Source: Filosporella fistucella (Eukaryota > Ascomycota > Leotiomycetes > Helotiales). From it: a DNA stretch of 64,000 nt. Location: assembly GCA_030077755.1 (NCBI GenBank), contig JAQJZZ010000008.1, forward strand, positions 2,790,001 to 2,854,000, read 5' to 3'. The notes below the pieces were generated by a model. It saw only the letters and a list, made by a program, of their open reading frames with translations. It did no database searches and was not told the DNA's origin. Shown here one piece after another: positions 48,939-59,991 of this stretch (positions are counted from its first letter, which is position 1; every line of letters starts with the position of its first letter). Position numbers and translations under genes: made by a program.

Positions 48939-49493
48939 TTACAAATCATCACCTTCTCCTTCGGCTTGTCCCTTCTTGGCCTTCTTCTTGGGTTGGGGTG
49001 CGCCTTCTTTTTTGCAGTGGACTACGAGACGGGTCCAGGATTCTTCTTTGTCCCATTCGAAGCCTGCGAGGACGGGGGTTTCGAGTTCGTCGTCGGCCTG
49101 CGGGGGGTATTAGTTGGGGTTAAAAGGGTGAGGTGTGATGTAGGTTGGATTAAGGGGAGGGGGGAGTGGAAGGGGGATGGGGAATTGAATTGCGCAGTAG
49201 AGTGCAGTACAGGAGAAGATTGAGGTGAAGTATGAGGTGAAGACAATGGGCTAGTAGATGGAAGACAGATTCCAGGTATAGAGAGCAGGGCCAACAAGAC
49301 AACGAAGAACAAGCACACATACCTTCTTCCTGAACTGCTTATAAATAGCATCTAACGCATCCTTAATCGTAACACCTTTCAGGTTCCGCGCCGTTACCTC
49401 CAGTCCCAATGGGAAATGTAGGTCAATTTTCTTGACAGGAGGGGTAGTGAGCATCTTCTTGAGAGCACTCTTTTCAGGCTCCTCGAGAGACAT
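48939..49493 (-). CDS. Conserved hypothetical protein (109 aa)
   Basis: Exons 49493-49323 and 49097-48939, joined in phase 0 over a 225-nt intron (GTATGT donor, CCGCAG acceptor). The product begins MSLEEPEKSALKKML and contains VTIKDALDAIYKQFRKK, then across the splice ADDELETPVLAGFEWDKEE, then SWTRLVVHCKKEG and a Lys-rich tail. The D-A-I-Y and W-T-L-V-V-H pattern recalls the C-terminal part of fungal DUF6699-type proteins, but that assignment is tentative. The start lies 126 bp downstream of the stop of the next minus-strand gene, so the two are closely packed. No signal peptide or membrane segment. Confidence 0.65.
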
Positions 49494-49618
49494 TGGGGAT
49501 TTATTGATACGCCTTTTGGATGTTAGTATGTTGTATGAGAGTCTGCAGATGGAGATGGGAGGGAATTGATGGGAGAAAGTGACAGTTGTGAAGTGTTGAC
49601 GAAGGGGAATGATGAACA

Positions 49619-49958
49619 TTAACCCGCAGCAACAACAACAGCAAGAAGAAGAATGATATTAAGAAAAGCAACCCACCAATTCAGCTTCTGCGTCTCCTTC
49701 GCAATCAACAATTCCTTTCCCTCCTTCTCTATTCCCAAAAGTCAGCACCATTATCACCCCTCCCTCACCCGGTCCATCCGGTGCACCTCAAGTTCAAGAT
49801 CCAAGCAGCACAAACATACCTAAATCCAAGATGTTGAAAACACCAGGTACACTCGAGCTTGCTCTCCTCTTCTCCTTGGGCGGACTACTCGACAGACCCT
49901 GCACGGCTGAATCGACCTTTGTCAAAGGCGCAGGTGTAGGTTGAGCGTCTGCCGACAT
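49619..49958 (-). CDS. Small tail-anchored protein (82 aa)
   Basis: Exons 49958-49820 and 49728-49619 give 82 residues. The first half is polar and Pro/Ser-rich (MSADAQPTPAPLTKV, with KEKRRASSS). After the splice comes an amphipathic helix (EKEGKELLIAKETQKLNW) running directly into a C-terminal hydrophobic segment (WVAFLNIILLLAVVVAAG) at the very end. That topology suits a tail-anchored ER or mitochondrial membrane protein. The intron (GTATGT donor, GAATAG acceptor) restores a continuous helix, which supports the model. No named family recognised. It is followed closely by another small minus-strand gene. Confidence 0.65.
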
Positions 49959-52024
49959 GTTTGTTTGTTTGTATGCTCTTATCTGCTTGTAGTAGAAAAG
50001 AGGATGTAGATATCTTTGTAAGATACCTTTGCTTGTGATGGAAGAGTGTTGTTGTTTGGATCTGATTGAAGTTTGTTTGAATGTGAAAGAGAAGAGGTGA
50101 AGTAGATGGAAGAAGGAGAGGTAAGGTCGACGTTTCAATGGAGCGGGGTAATCTAAGGGTTACTCTATGGAGCTGAGCTCACGTTATTCGTCGCGTGACG
50201 ATGGGCAATCACCTCATGGAGAGGGAAGGAATTCGCCTATCGAAGCTAAACTCTATGGGGTAACAGTGCCCCACTTGGAAGTCTGTTTTGCGGGGTAGCT
50301 CGCCTTTGCGGAATCTGGGGAAGTGGATTTGCTACTCGATTTGGGATAGCTTTGTGGGTTAGGTGAGACTGGTTTGGTGTTGGTTTGAGACGCAATAAGA
50401 GATGGGACTCGTGATGGCAATAGGCAAGACAAAGATGCATTATTAGGAAGGCACGCGTATTGAGCCTCTTACTACGGAGTACCAGAGTACAAGCGATTCC
50501 ACATTCGTCATCCTTTATCGGGTCGACGTAGTATTGGTGCACATCATTTCACACACATCACCCCATTCGCCTCGCCTCATCTCACAAGGTTCACCTTCCC
50601 ACCCCACCTCTTCCTATCCGATCACTTGCCCTCCTAGGAAAGTACCAAAGTACCACTAGTGCCGTCGTACCTCAATCAAAAGGCTCACAGGTAACACCAC
50701 AATGTCGTAATTTTTTCTGTTCCTGTGCCTGGATGACTCCGATCCAGGGGATGAACAGAGGAATGATGGTGAATGGCGTGATTGGTGCACGGGAAACAGG
50801 AAGTTCGATATCGGAGTCTCGACATGACCAATTTCCATCTCTGTCTTTCGACCTGAGCTACAGAGTCTCGAGAGTACTACGTATAGGTGAAACAGACCTC
50901 ATCTAGGTTAAGCAAGTGAGCTAAGGAAGTAACCCCACGGTGGATAGCGGCGACCTATTTTGGTTCCTCGGCCATAGCTTTAAGGATTATCAGAAAGGCA
51001 ACCAGAATTTTGATCGTAGCTTTTCATGATCGGATCTGTTACGAGGTATGGCGATCTTCGCTTAGCAGACGTACTTAGTACGATCCTACTCCATAGAGAA
51101 GAGATCATCAATTCAACTACATATCAACGTACCCATAACGTTCCACCAAAGTGACTCATACTTTATAGGATCTCTGTAGTTAAGAAGTGCGCTTGAATCT
51201 TCTTTATTCGGCCTCGGATATATATATAGTGTAAACAGAACCACAAAATAATACAGTAATAAAAGAGGGTAAGCTTCCGGTGGTCTTTCAGTTGCTTAAG
51301 GCATATTTATCTAAGTGATGTTTACCGAAGGTTGATTCCTTGAATAATATGGCAAAACACTAGAAAAATAAGCGAACACGTGCCACACGTGATTTGTACA
51401 GCAAACACGGATTTCAGAGACCCCTTAGAATAGGGCTGAAATACTAAGTGGGCCGTTACTCTATACTCGGGCCATCTGAGTCCACAGTACAAGCATTATC
51501 GGGCTCTTCCAGGTCTCCTTCTCCAAATAGCTCCGCTACAGTATTAGCTGATAGTGCGATTAGTAGGCTATTGGAGTAAGCCCGAAGCATGCTCAGCTTC
51601 ATAAGCAACATGGAATATTTCAGTTCGTGAATGACCTTCCATAACTAAGTAGATAGTAAGTATCGTGAGATTATAACTCATTGGTGCTGGAGCACGGCAA
51701 ATATTTTGAAGTCATCAAGAGCGCCCTTGTATATTGACTCGCCAAGACTGGATTAGAAGAATTAGACACCATGATTCTCTCGTGAGATTCAATTGCGCCG
51801 AATAGAACGGTGATGCGCTCTTGACATTCGCATGGATTAATCACTTCCAATATTTTCAAGCTGGACTTGGAATTTATTTTGAGTGTTGTTCACCGAAAGG
51901 TAGCATGCTCTTCAGGTATAAAGATGTCCTCCTTTCTAACTTTGAGAAGCAACAAACTCAAACCAAGTTCTTCACAACATCACGTCTCATCACATTTGGA
52001 AACCCATTTCTACAAATTTTAATC
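49959..52024. other. Intergenic region between divergent genes
   Basis: About 2 kb. The left edge should hold the promoter of the tail-anchored protein gene and the right edge that of the NLP-family gene. No convincing frame. The central part (50880-51800) is A+T-rich with no recognised element. Confidence 0.4.
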
Positions 52025-52864
52025 ATGTTCAAGTGGTTCTTCGTTTCTACGCTGGCAATTGGGCTTGCTGGCGCCAGCCGGGATGGATTATTTGGCAGTG
52101 GCCTTCTCAACCCACTCCCAAGAAAGGCTACACTAGCTGAGAATTATTATCAACCCGGCCTTGACTTCGACAAAGACGCATGCTACAATGTAGCTGCTGT
52201 TGATTCGGCAGGTATTCTCGATAGGGGTCTCGCCCTCTTTGTGGACATCCCCTCTTGCCGCACCGCGAATCACCTCAATCACCAAAATGTATATGTCCGA
52301 TCCCGTTGCAACCACGGCTACTGTGCTCATTTGTACGCCTACTACTTTGAGAACGACCTCCATCATAATTTCGATTGGGAGCACGTAACGGTTTGGACTC
52401 GATACGATGTTGGAGGCGACAAGAACGGCTATCCGCTCATCACCCATGTTACCAACAGCCAGCACAAGGGAAAGCAAATTCATCCATCGGGTGAGATCCA
52501 CTACCAGGAGCAAAATGGATATCACCCCCTAATGGTGGCACATACCCAGCCTGCAATTTCTCATTGGATCCGCGCTGCAAACTTGGCCGATGTTAGTTCA
52601 CCACCTGAGAATCATTGGCAGGCTTGGATCAAGGCAAATCTTGTTGGCTGGCTCGGCTTTCCAAGTAACTATGTCAAAGATAGATTGAGTGGAGGAGACT
52701 TTGGAAAAGCGTACTTCTGTTTGAAGGATTCGGCGTTCGCCGGTTGTTTGGATAACTACATGCCAGGTGAGGCGCGTAGTGCTGGTTTTGATGTCAACAC
52801 TGATGGAAGCTGCGGTACATTGATGTCCATTTATGGAACATGCAAGGTGGTGAAGCAAGTGTAA
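52025..52864 (+). CDS. NPP1/NLP-family secreted protein with variant core motif
   Basis: Predicted extracellular protein of 279 residues in one exon. The signal peptide is MFKWFFVSTLAIGLAGA, which supports the ATG at 52025 over in-frame upstream ATGs in the leader. The NPP1 fold is recognisable from the DFDKDACYNVAAVD start, NVYVRSRCNHGYCAHLYAYYFE, the core DWEHVTVW, the HPLMV segment and the Cys-rich C-terminus (AYFCLKD, AGCLDN, GTCKVV). At residues 113-120 the core reads HHNFDWEH, which departs from the usual family heptapeptide, so cation binding and necrosis-inducing activity may be altered or absent. Many fungal NLPs are non-cytolytic. The frame is intact. Confidence 0.85.
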   Translation: MFKWFFVSTLAIGLAGASRDGLFGSGLLNPLPRKATLAENYYQPGLDFDKDACYNVAAVDSAGILDRGLALFVDIPSCRTANHLNHQNVYVRSRCNHGYCAHLYAYYFENDLHHNFDWEHVTVWTRYDVGGDKNGYPLITHVTNSQHKGKQIHPSGEIHYQEQNGYHPLMVAHTQPAISHWIRAANLADVSSPPENHWQAWIKANLVGWLGFPSNYVKDRLSGGDFGKAYFCLKDSAFAGCLDNYMPGEARSAGFDVNTDGSCGTLMSIYGTCKVVKQV

Positions 52865-53290
52865 TTCATCTGGGGGCTTCGTCGGCGATGCTGGCATTTT
52901 TGGTGGTTTTGGGAAGTGTTTTGGGGGGATTGTTGTGAGGGGAGGGTTGCTTGGTGGATGCGTTGGAAATGGCGGATACTGGTGTAGATAGCAAAAGACC
53001 TCAACACCTTACCGAATGAAAAACGATTTTGCCATTCAATCACGGAGCCGATTCATGATTATCATCACTGATACCACGAATCGCGAGGCGCGCAATGGTG
53101 TCTTTACAGTACCTCCCCGCAACCGCACAGCTGGCCTACTGAGACACCAGATACACCACAACAGTCTTTTGCCCATCTAAATACCAAGTTACAAACACCT
53201 CAAAGAAAGACCAATTTGGCTTGCAACACATCTTTCAAAATGGAATTTTAAGATCTTCAATTCCACCTCTTAATTGCCACTCTCATCTAC

Positions 53291-54538
53291 CTAAGAATGC
53301 CCCGTAATAGCCTTCGGCACATAAGCTTCCTCAAGATACTTCTCCTCCTCCTCCGTCAGAGCCTTTCCCCTAACTTCAATAGCCTCATCAATTCGATCCA
53401 CACTACTAAACCCAATAATCGGACTTGAGATCCTCTTATTAATCTACGCCAACGCCACCTGACTCATTTTCCATCCCTTCTTCTCAGCTAATTCCTGCAC
53501 TCTTTGTATAATCTTCTTATCAGCTTCCGAGAGACCTTTCCCAAGTTCGGGTTTACTACGTGTAGTGGTACCGAAAGCGTCGAGGGGACGAGCGAGATGT
53601 CCGCGGAAGAGAGGTGCCCACTTGGTATATCATCAGTGTTTGCCTTTTCAACGACATTCGAAATATGGAGATATAGATAGGTAACTCACAGGAATCAATC
53701 CCACCCCAGTCTGATCACAGAACCGATTCATCTCTCTCTCCTCCTCGCGATAGAGCAAACTGTAATGATTCTGCATACTAACAAACTTGGTCCACCCATT
53801 CTTCTCAGCCACAAATTGCATCTGTGCGAATTGTGTTGCCCACATGCTTGAGGCACCGATATATCTCACTTTCCCACTTCGCACTAGATCGTGGAGCGCA
53901 AGCATGGTTTCTTCGATAGGGGTATTAGAATCGAAGCGGTGGATTTGAAGGAGATCGATATAAGAGGTTTGCAGACGGGAGAGGGAGGCATCAACAGCGT
54001 TGAAAATGGCTTGGCGGGAGAGACCTATGTTTGTTAATGGTATTCTTACTCTTTTGCTTGGTGTCGGAAGAGGAGGGAACAAACCAGCTTGATTCACATA
54101 ATCTTTACTACTCTTAATCTCATTCGGGAAGAAAATACCCCTGATCCCCGGCTCCTCACCCACAGGTCCAAAACACTTTGTCAAGATGACCAATTTATGG
54201 CGCGGGATATCATATTTCTTAATCGCGTTTCCGATGATGGATTCAGACACACCATTTGAATAGACATTTGCTGTGTCCCAGGTATTCAGGCCACGATCAT
54301 ACGCTGCTTTGAGGAGAGGTAGAGACTGTTCGTCAGCCTAGAATCTGCATAGTAGGCATTATAGAAACCTTACTTTCTCCTCATCCAAAACCCACGGAGC
54401 CCATTCTGGATGGCCTATAGACATCGCGCCCAGAATAGGGATAGAGACACGCAGCCCGCTTTTACCTAGATTGACATATTCTGCCTTACTGCTTTCTACA
54501 CTCGCTTTCAGCGATGCTGGGATCTCTGGTGCTGCCAT
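53291..54538 (-). pseudogene. Aldo-keto reductase interrupted by one nonsense codon
   Basis: NAD(P)H-dependent oxidoreductase of the AKR TIM-barrel family. Exons are 54538-54374, 54337-54085, 54024-53690 and 53620 onward. Catalytic elements are present: [14 protein letters not shown] (Asp and Tyr), [10 protein letters not shown] (Lys) and [10 protein letters not shown] (His). Later come [14 protein letters not shown] and, across the last splice, [15 protein letters not shown]. An in-frame TAG at 53446-53444 falls where the family normally has Trp (VALA-stop-INKRISSPIIGFS). Beyond it the frame stays open with good family sequence for 50 codons to TAG at 53291. The product would be 309 residues instead of about 360, losing the cofactor-binding C-terminal part. 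Intron 1 is only 36 nt. Confidence 0.8.
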
Positions 54539-55826
54539 CACGATTCTTTCTCTCGATTATCGTCGTAGAAATATCGGGTTGTGTAGATTGAGAGGGGAAG
54601 AAATGGATTGTCAATTAGATCCGCAGACCGAAAATGAAAAGAATGAAAGGGAACACAGAACATTAAATACCCCTCCAAGCTTCCACTAACAAGCTCTCCC
54701 TACCTACCTACCTACCTACCTTACCTACTTACCTTACCTCACAATAGCTCCATTAATTCACCCGGAGCGGAAATAACGTCCTATCCCCGCCCTCAATCTC
54801 CAATCCAATCCAAACTCAACACGGAAGGCCACACTCGTGATCTACCTCTTCCTTCACTCTCAACCAACGACGCATCTGCAATGACGATATATAATCCATA
54901 CTTACCTGACAGCCAGACACGGGTATTACAAAGCTGAAGAGTGAGTAAATATGACTGGCGGGTAAATTCAAAAAAAAAGAGGTGATGCAATTGAAGGCTG
55001 CGATTGGGAATTAGAGACAGCAGAAGTGGGGTGAGGTGCGGGGTTGTTTTTGGTGGTGTTGGTGGTGTTTGGAGGGGTGAGCTTTGGTGGGGTGGGGCTG
55101 GTTGAGAGCGAGAGGGAAGGGGAAAGGTCAAATGGGATTGGGGTCGATGACATAACGGGGGGAAGAAAGGGGCTTTGGAAGAGAATAAATATACTTATAT
55201 GTTTTTAGTAAAGGAATAGGTATAATTCAATAAAAGTTTGTTATACGATAAATAAACGAAACTTGCCTTGATTAAACCATCTGCGTTCTTCTCTTTACTT
55301 TATAACGTACCACTTTTATACAATAATAGTTTCTACTCTACACTACCATGTATTTAATCTTCTCACATTATTTGATTTTCAAAAGATTCTCGGTTTGGAC
55401 ATGATCAATTTATTTTCGAACCTAGTAGGTCTCATATTCTATCTCTCTATAATTGAAAGCAAGTAGTAGACCATAAAATCGCTTATATAATTTATATTTA
55501 ACTCTCTTATTGGATTATTTTTCCTATAGTACCCATTGTTCTTCTTATATCAATATATTACTCATGTCCTATCGCATACGGCAGCATGTTTATTTGTAAG
55601 AATATGAAGCAATATGAACGTCCGACATGAAGAAAGTAGACGCGCGCGAAGGTCGAAGGGACGAGCCGGACTCTACGCCACCTTTTACCGCTATTTCTGG
55701 CGCAATCTTCGAAACCTACTAGATACGACGTCCATCCTCGCCACGATCATAAGAATCATTTTGACTCACGTTACCTACCGACCCAAGCTTCTGAGACCCC
55801 TTGCAGCTCATTCCTATACCTTGACT
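54539..55826. other. Intergenic region between divergent genes
   Basis: About 1.3 kb. It includes a (CTAC)n microsatellite, a Pro/Ser/Thr-rich minus-strand frame around 54970-55153 interrupted at a run of nine T (see findings), and an A+T-rich stretch at 55190-55600. Confidence 0.4.
54699..54738 (+). repeat. CTAC-type microsatellite
   Basis: Imperfect tandem repeat of CTAC/TTAC units over about 40 bp, in the promoter-side region of the aldo-keto reductase gene. Confidence 0.85.
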
Positions 55827-56387
55827 ATGATTCTTCCTGGAGCCGCAGTAGTAAACCGCAAGATCATCACCAACCTCCGATCACCAGCTCTCCAGATCCA
55901 ACCATGCGGTATAGATCTCACTCTCAAGCGGGTGCTAAAATGGACTTCAGCAGGCGTAATAGATTTCAACAACACCCACCGTCGTATTTCAACAACCGAC
56001 ATCATCCCTTTCCGTCGTCCCGTACCAGTTTTCTCTCGTCTACCCCTCCAAGCTGGGGTAAGAATCGCGAAGCTTCCTCGCGTAGAAGGATATATCGATC
56101 TTGAAATGGGCTCTTATCTCATGGAATTTAATGAGCGAGTAGATGTACCATTAGATACCATGGGTCAGATCTTCGGTCGTAGTTCTTTGTTTAGATCAGG
56201 TGCGTTGGTTTATGCTGGCGTGATGGATAGTGGGTATAAAGGGGTAGTGGGTGCGGTGCTACAGGTTGTGAATCCGTGCGGATTGAGGGTATGGGAGAAG
56301 GGGAGAATGGCACAGATGGTATTTCATGAGATGACTGAGAAGGTTGTGGGATATAGTGGGGTGTATCAGGGGAGTGAGGAGGTTTAG
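55827..56387 (+). CDS. dCTP deaminase/dUTPase-family protein
   Basis: Single-exon enzyme of 186 residues in the trimeric dUTPase/dCTP deaminase superfamily, which keeps dUTP low by hydrolysing dUTP or deaminating dCTP. The start at 55827 gives MILPGAAVVNRKI, matching the family N-terminus. The longer in-frame start at 55614 adds 71 unrelated basic residues and is rejected. Motifs run in order: IQPCGIDLTLKRV, GVIDFNN, SYLMEFNERVDVPLD, GQIFGRSSLFRSGALVYAGVMDSGYKG (the phosphate-binding RSS and the core DxGYxG) and GRMAQMVFHEM. Which of the two reactions it performs cannot be settled by eye. No introns. Confidence 0.85.
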   Translation: MILPGAAVVNRKIITNLRSPALQIQPCGIDLTLKRVLKWTSAGVIDFNNTHRRISTTDIIPFRRPVPVFSRLPLQAGVRIAKLPRVEGYIDLEMGSYLMEFNERVDVPLDTMGQIFGRSSLFRSGALVYAGVMDSGYKGVVGAVLQVVNPCGLRVWEKGRMAQMVFHEMTEKVVGYSGVYQGSEEV

Positions 56388-56798
56388 TGGTGGTGGTAGA
56401 AAAGAAGAGAGATTTCAGCTGGGCAATTGGTGCCATTTCGCTGCATGGTTAAGGAAGTGAAGAAGATCATATACCTGTGGGATGATGTTCAATGGCTATT
56501 GTTGGGGATATCCAATGACCTTGGCATTTTGTGGCTGAAGTGTTGTTCAGGAGGCAATGTTACCACACCGCAAATTGGCAGCCAAAAACCAACAGATCGG
56601 CGTTTCATCAACAATTCTGGCCAACACCAACACCAACACCAACATGAAAACCTTCAAAACGCCATCAACTCTCAGAATCAAGGCGAAAGAAATTTCAAAT
56701 CTACGAGAATTGCTCCCTACAAGGTGTTGAGGTAGCGGTTACGAGAAGCATCAGAATTGCTGTCAACCCAGCTGTAGGTCGTTACGCGACCTCCTGCG
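56388..56798. other. Intergenic region with CCAACA repeat
   Basis: About 0.4 kb upstream of the ankyrin gene. Contains a four-copy CCAACA repeat at 56621-56645. No gene. Confidence 0.5.
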
Positions 56799-59669
56799 AT
56801 GGCCTCATTTCTTGCCTCCCTAGCTGCCAGCACCACAGACAACACAGAGAATGACCTACGTTATATCCTCGATGAAAAATCCCACTCAATCGAAGGTGCT
56901 ATCTTCAACGGTCTTTGCAATATTTGGCAGCTATCAACCAAAAGCCAGAAACAGATTCCAGGTAAGCAAATGTCACGTGATATCCCCTTTTCGCCGTTCT
57001 TGCTGATAACAACCTCTTTCCAGATCATCAAGTTGCTAAAACGCTCGAACTTTCAGGCCTAAAGCATGAAGTCTTAGGAGAGATATGGGAAGAGGCATCT
57101 CAAGCCGTGATTCTGGATGAGCAGCCCACCGAGATGCTGGAAGATACGATGTATTGGAAAGACTTTATTGTTCTTCTCCATCTTTGTTATCTGCGCTCGG
57201 AAGAGAGTATCGAAGTATTTCTGGCACGATTCCAGCCCAGAACTCCGGCGGCGAGACAAACGGCCATGAAAAAGAAACGAAACCCATTTGTCAAGTCTGG
57301 TGATGGCGCAGGGTCCGCGGCCGCCCCAGCTGAGATCGAGTCGGTGTCTAGTTTGTCGGTGTGTACTGAAGTTGTGGAGGAGAAAGACACTACCGGGAAG
57401 CCAGGAATTCCGAGAGTGATTGGTTCCATCCATTCTCTAGACTCGGAAGGCAGCGTCACAACCAGAGGTCCGATAGCACCTCAACACCAAACCATGATTT
57501 ATGAAACCGGTCTTGAACTTGCCTCTTCCTCTCCAGCAGAAGCACCAGAAGTCATATCTCCCGTTACTCCCTCCGAATACAGCCCTCAAGACACCCAGTA
57601 CAACACCAAAGATCAACCAAACCATCACAACTATCCAAATAACGGGAGTCACCCCGCCTCGAGCACTACTTACCAACAATCTCAACCTACCTCACATATA
57701 CCATCCCCAACCTACAATCCTCAGCTACAAACACCATCTCCACCCTATGATACCCACCTCCCAACATTCATATCCGAACTCCCTGTTCCCCACGCCACAC
57801 CCGCCTCCCTCCAAATAGCCCGTAACCGTCTCAACGCCATCTTCAACGAGCAACCCCCTACCCACGGTTTATCCAAAACCTCCGCTCTAGTCACAACCAT
57901 AAAACATTTCTCCATAAAACCCAAACCCTTTTCTTCTCCAACAGAATCTTATCCTCTAAACGTCTTAGGCACAGGTCTAGAGCGAGCAGCGAAAGAAGGG
58001 AGGCTAGATATCATCGAAGCTTTTCTAGAACTGGGCGCTGATATAAATTGGAAAAGGAGAGAAAAGGGGTATAGAGCTATGGTGGGAGAGGTAGAGGAGA
58101 AATATGAGAGGGTTAGTGGTTTGATTGGGAATAAGAGAGGGAAGGAAGGGTTTGTAGGAAGGGTTTTGAAGAAGGGGGTGGGAGAGAGATGTAGGGCTGT
58201 TGCTGAGGCGGCGGGCATGGGATTTGGGAGTGTGGTTGATTTTTTGGTGGAGAAGGGGGCGGATGAGGAGAGTTTGGAGGAAGGGGTTGTATGTGCTGTG
58301 GTTGCTGGTTGGTTTCTCGTTCCTCTGTTTCCTTAGTTCTCTCGAGAACATTCATATTTTGAACAAAACGAGTCAACATACTAATAGTGCTGAAACATAG
58401 GTAAAGCAGAGCTAGCCACCCGTCTTATAACCGTCCACAACGCCCCTATCGCTGCCGCAGCTTTTACACCCCATCACAAGCGATCCTTCGAATATCCTTT
58501 CTCCTCCTCCTCTTCCATCACCCACTCAAATACCTATATCACTCTCCTTAGTAGCGCAATCTACATCAGCGATAGAGCCACCCGCCTTCAGTTCTTGAAA
58601 CTGTTGCTTGATCGGGGTTGTGATGTGAACGCGATGAGCTGGGAGATCTATAGAGCGAGGAAGCATACTAAGGAGGGTGTAAGAGAAGAGGGATTTGCGT
58701 TTGGGTATTCGCCGCTAGCTATGTTTGTGGGCTGTTGTCCGTGTCCGGAATCTGTAGATTTGTTATTGGGAGCTGGTGCTGATGTGAGCTTTTCCCTTCT
58801 TCTCCCTCTTCTAAACCGACCATCTAAAAATCAAAATCTCTTCCATATATAATACAAACTAAAATCACCAGGTCTACACCCCACCATCGTCTCCCCCTCC
58901 CCCTCTCCTCCAGAAAATCCATTCTCTCCTCTCTTCCTCATCCACTACCTCACAACCTATACCTCTAACAATCAAAACCCCCCACCCCATCTCCACTCTC
59001 TCTCCTAGCACCCTCTCCCTCCCCACCTCCCTCGAAATCCTCTCTCTCCTCACTTTTCACGGCTCCAGTCTCCACCACTTCGAAAGCAGTACATTCGAGG
59101 AACTACATCCAGGAGAAGGGAAACACAATTTTTCAATGCCTATGAATGTATACCAGCGGGCTAAATTAGGCAGTGGGAAAGCGGCGATAGAGTGGTTAAT
59201 CGCTAACGGGGCAGAAGAAGAGGATAATAATCGTGTGAGAAGGGGGGAAGGAAACAACATCAAAACATTACTCGGGGGTAAAAAGTCTGCTCATAACGCA
59301 TCGATATCCGCACCGCTTAAATACGCAACTTATCTCCTACACTACCTCCCTTCGCAGAAAAAGATATACATTTCCTTTTCCGCCGAGAGATCTACACTCC
59401 TTCCCCCTTCTCCACAGGAACTTATACCATACCCTTCTCTCCCGCGCAGCACTATATGTCATATCTGCTATGATAGAATTGAATGTGAGGAGGCGCGCTC
59501 CAAAAAAGGGAAACATGTGTTTTGGCATTGCGATACTTGTGAAGGAGGGGGCTGGAATGCGTGTGCTACGTGTATTGGGGATGGGAAATGGTGTGCTGGA
59601 GGGAATGGTGAGGGTGGAAGAGGGAGACATTGGTTACGGTTCGTGGTGCTGGAGAAGGAATATATATAG
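56799..59669 (+). CDS. Ankyrin-repeat protein with C-terminal ZZ-like zinc finger
   Basis: Exons 56799-56961, 57024-58307, 58401-58783 and 58872-59669 give 875 residues. The N-terminus (MASFLASLAASTTDNTEN) is a helical region up to about residue 140. A long disordered Pro/Ser/Gln/Tyr-rich linker spans about 150-340. Ankyrin-type units follow: GLERAAKEGRLDIIEAFLELGADI, VVDFLVEKGAD, LKLLLDRGCDVNA, SVDLLLGAGAD and AIEWLIANGAEE. Near the end, CHICYDRIECEE...HVFWHCDTC...WNACATC has the Cys pairs and Trp of a ZZ-type finger. This suggests a cytosolic or nuclear scaffold binding protein partners. The last exons carry basic and acidic low-complexity insertions. Function unknown. Confidence 0.8.
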
Positions 59670-59991
59670 GTATCTAAGGGAGTGAGCGGGGTGGTTGTGG
59701 GGGGGAGGGTAGGATAGTTGAGGGAGCATATCGTACTTGTACATTTAAACCTGTTCGAAACTAGAGAAGCGTGAATTAAATCGGTGGAGAGGTCGTGTAG
59801 AGATATATCAGATAACATTTCCTTCAGTATAGGAATGTCGATGTAAGTACTGCCCACTTCTGTCTTTAAACCTTCTTGATAATAATATGTAACAAAACCG
59901 TATACGCCCGTGTAAGATAAGCACCTGCCTACCACACGCTAATATTATTCCAAGCCATAGAAATAATCCGTTATTCCTTCCCGACTCACCC
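59670..59991. other. Intergenic region between convergent genes
   Basis: About 0.3 kb holding the 3' ends of the ankyrin gene (plus strand) and the glycosyltransferase gene (minus strand). Nothing else seen. Confidence 0.5.

Noticed and set aside
55614..55826. Longer N-terminus for the dCTP deaminase/dUTPase-family protein
   Set aside because: The extra 71 residues are basic and unlike the family, whose usual start matches MILPG at 55827.
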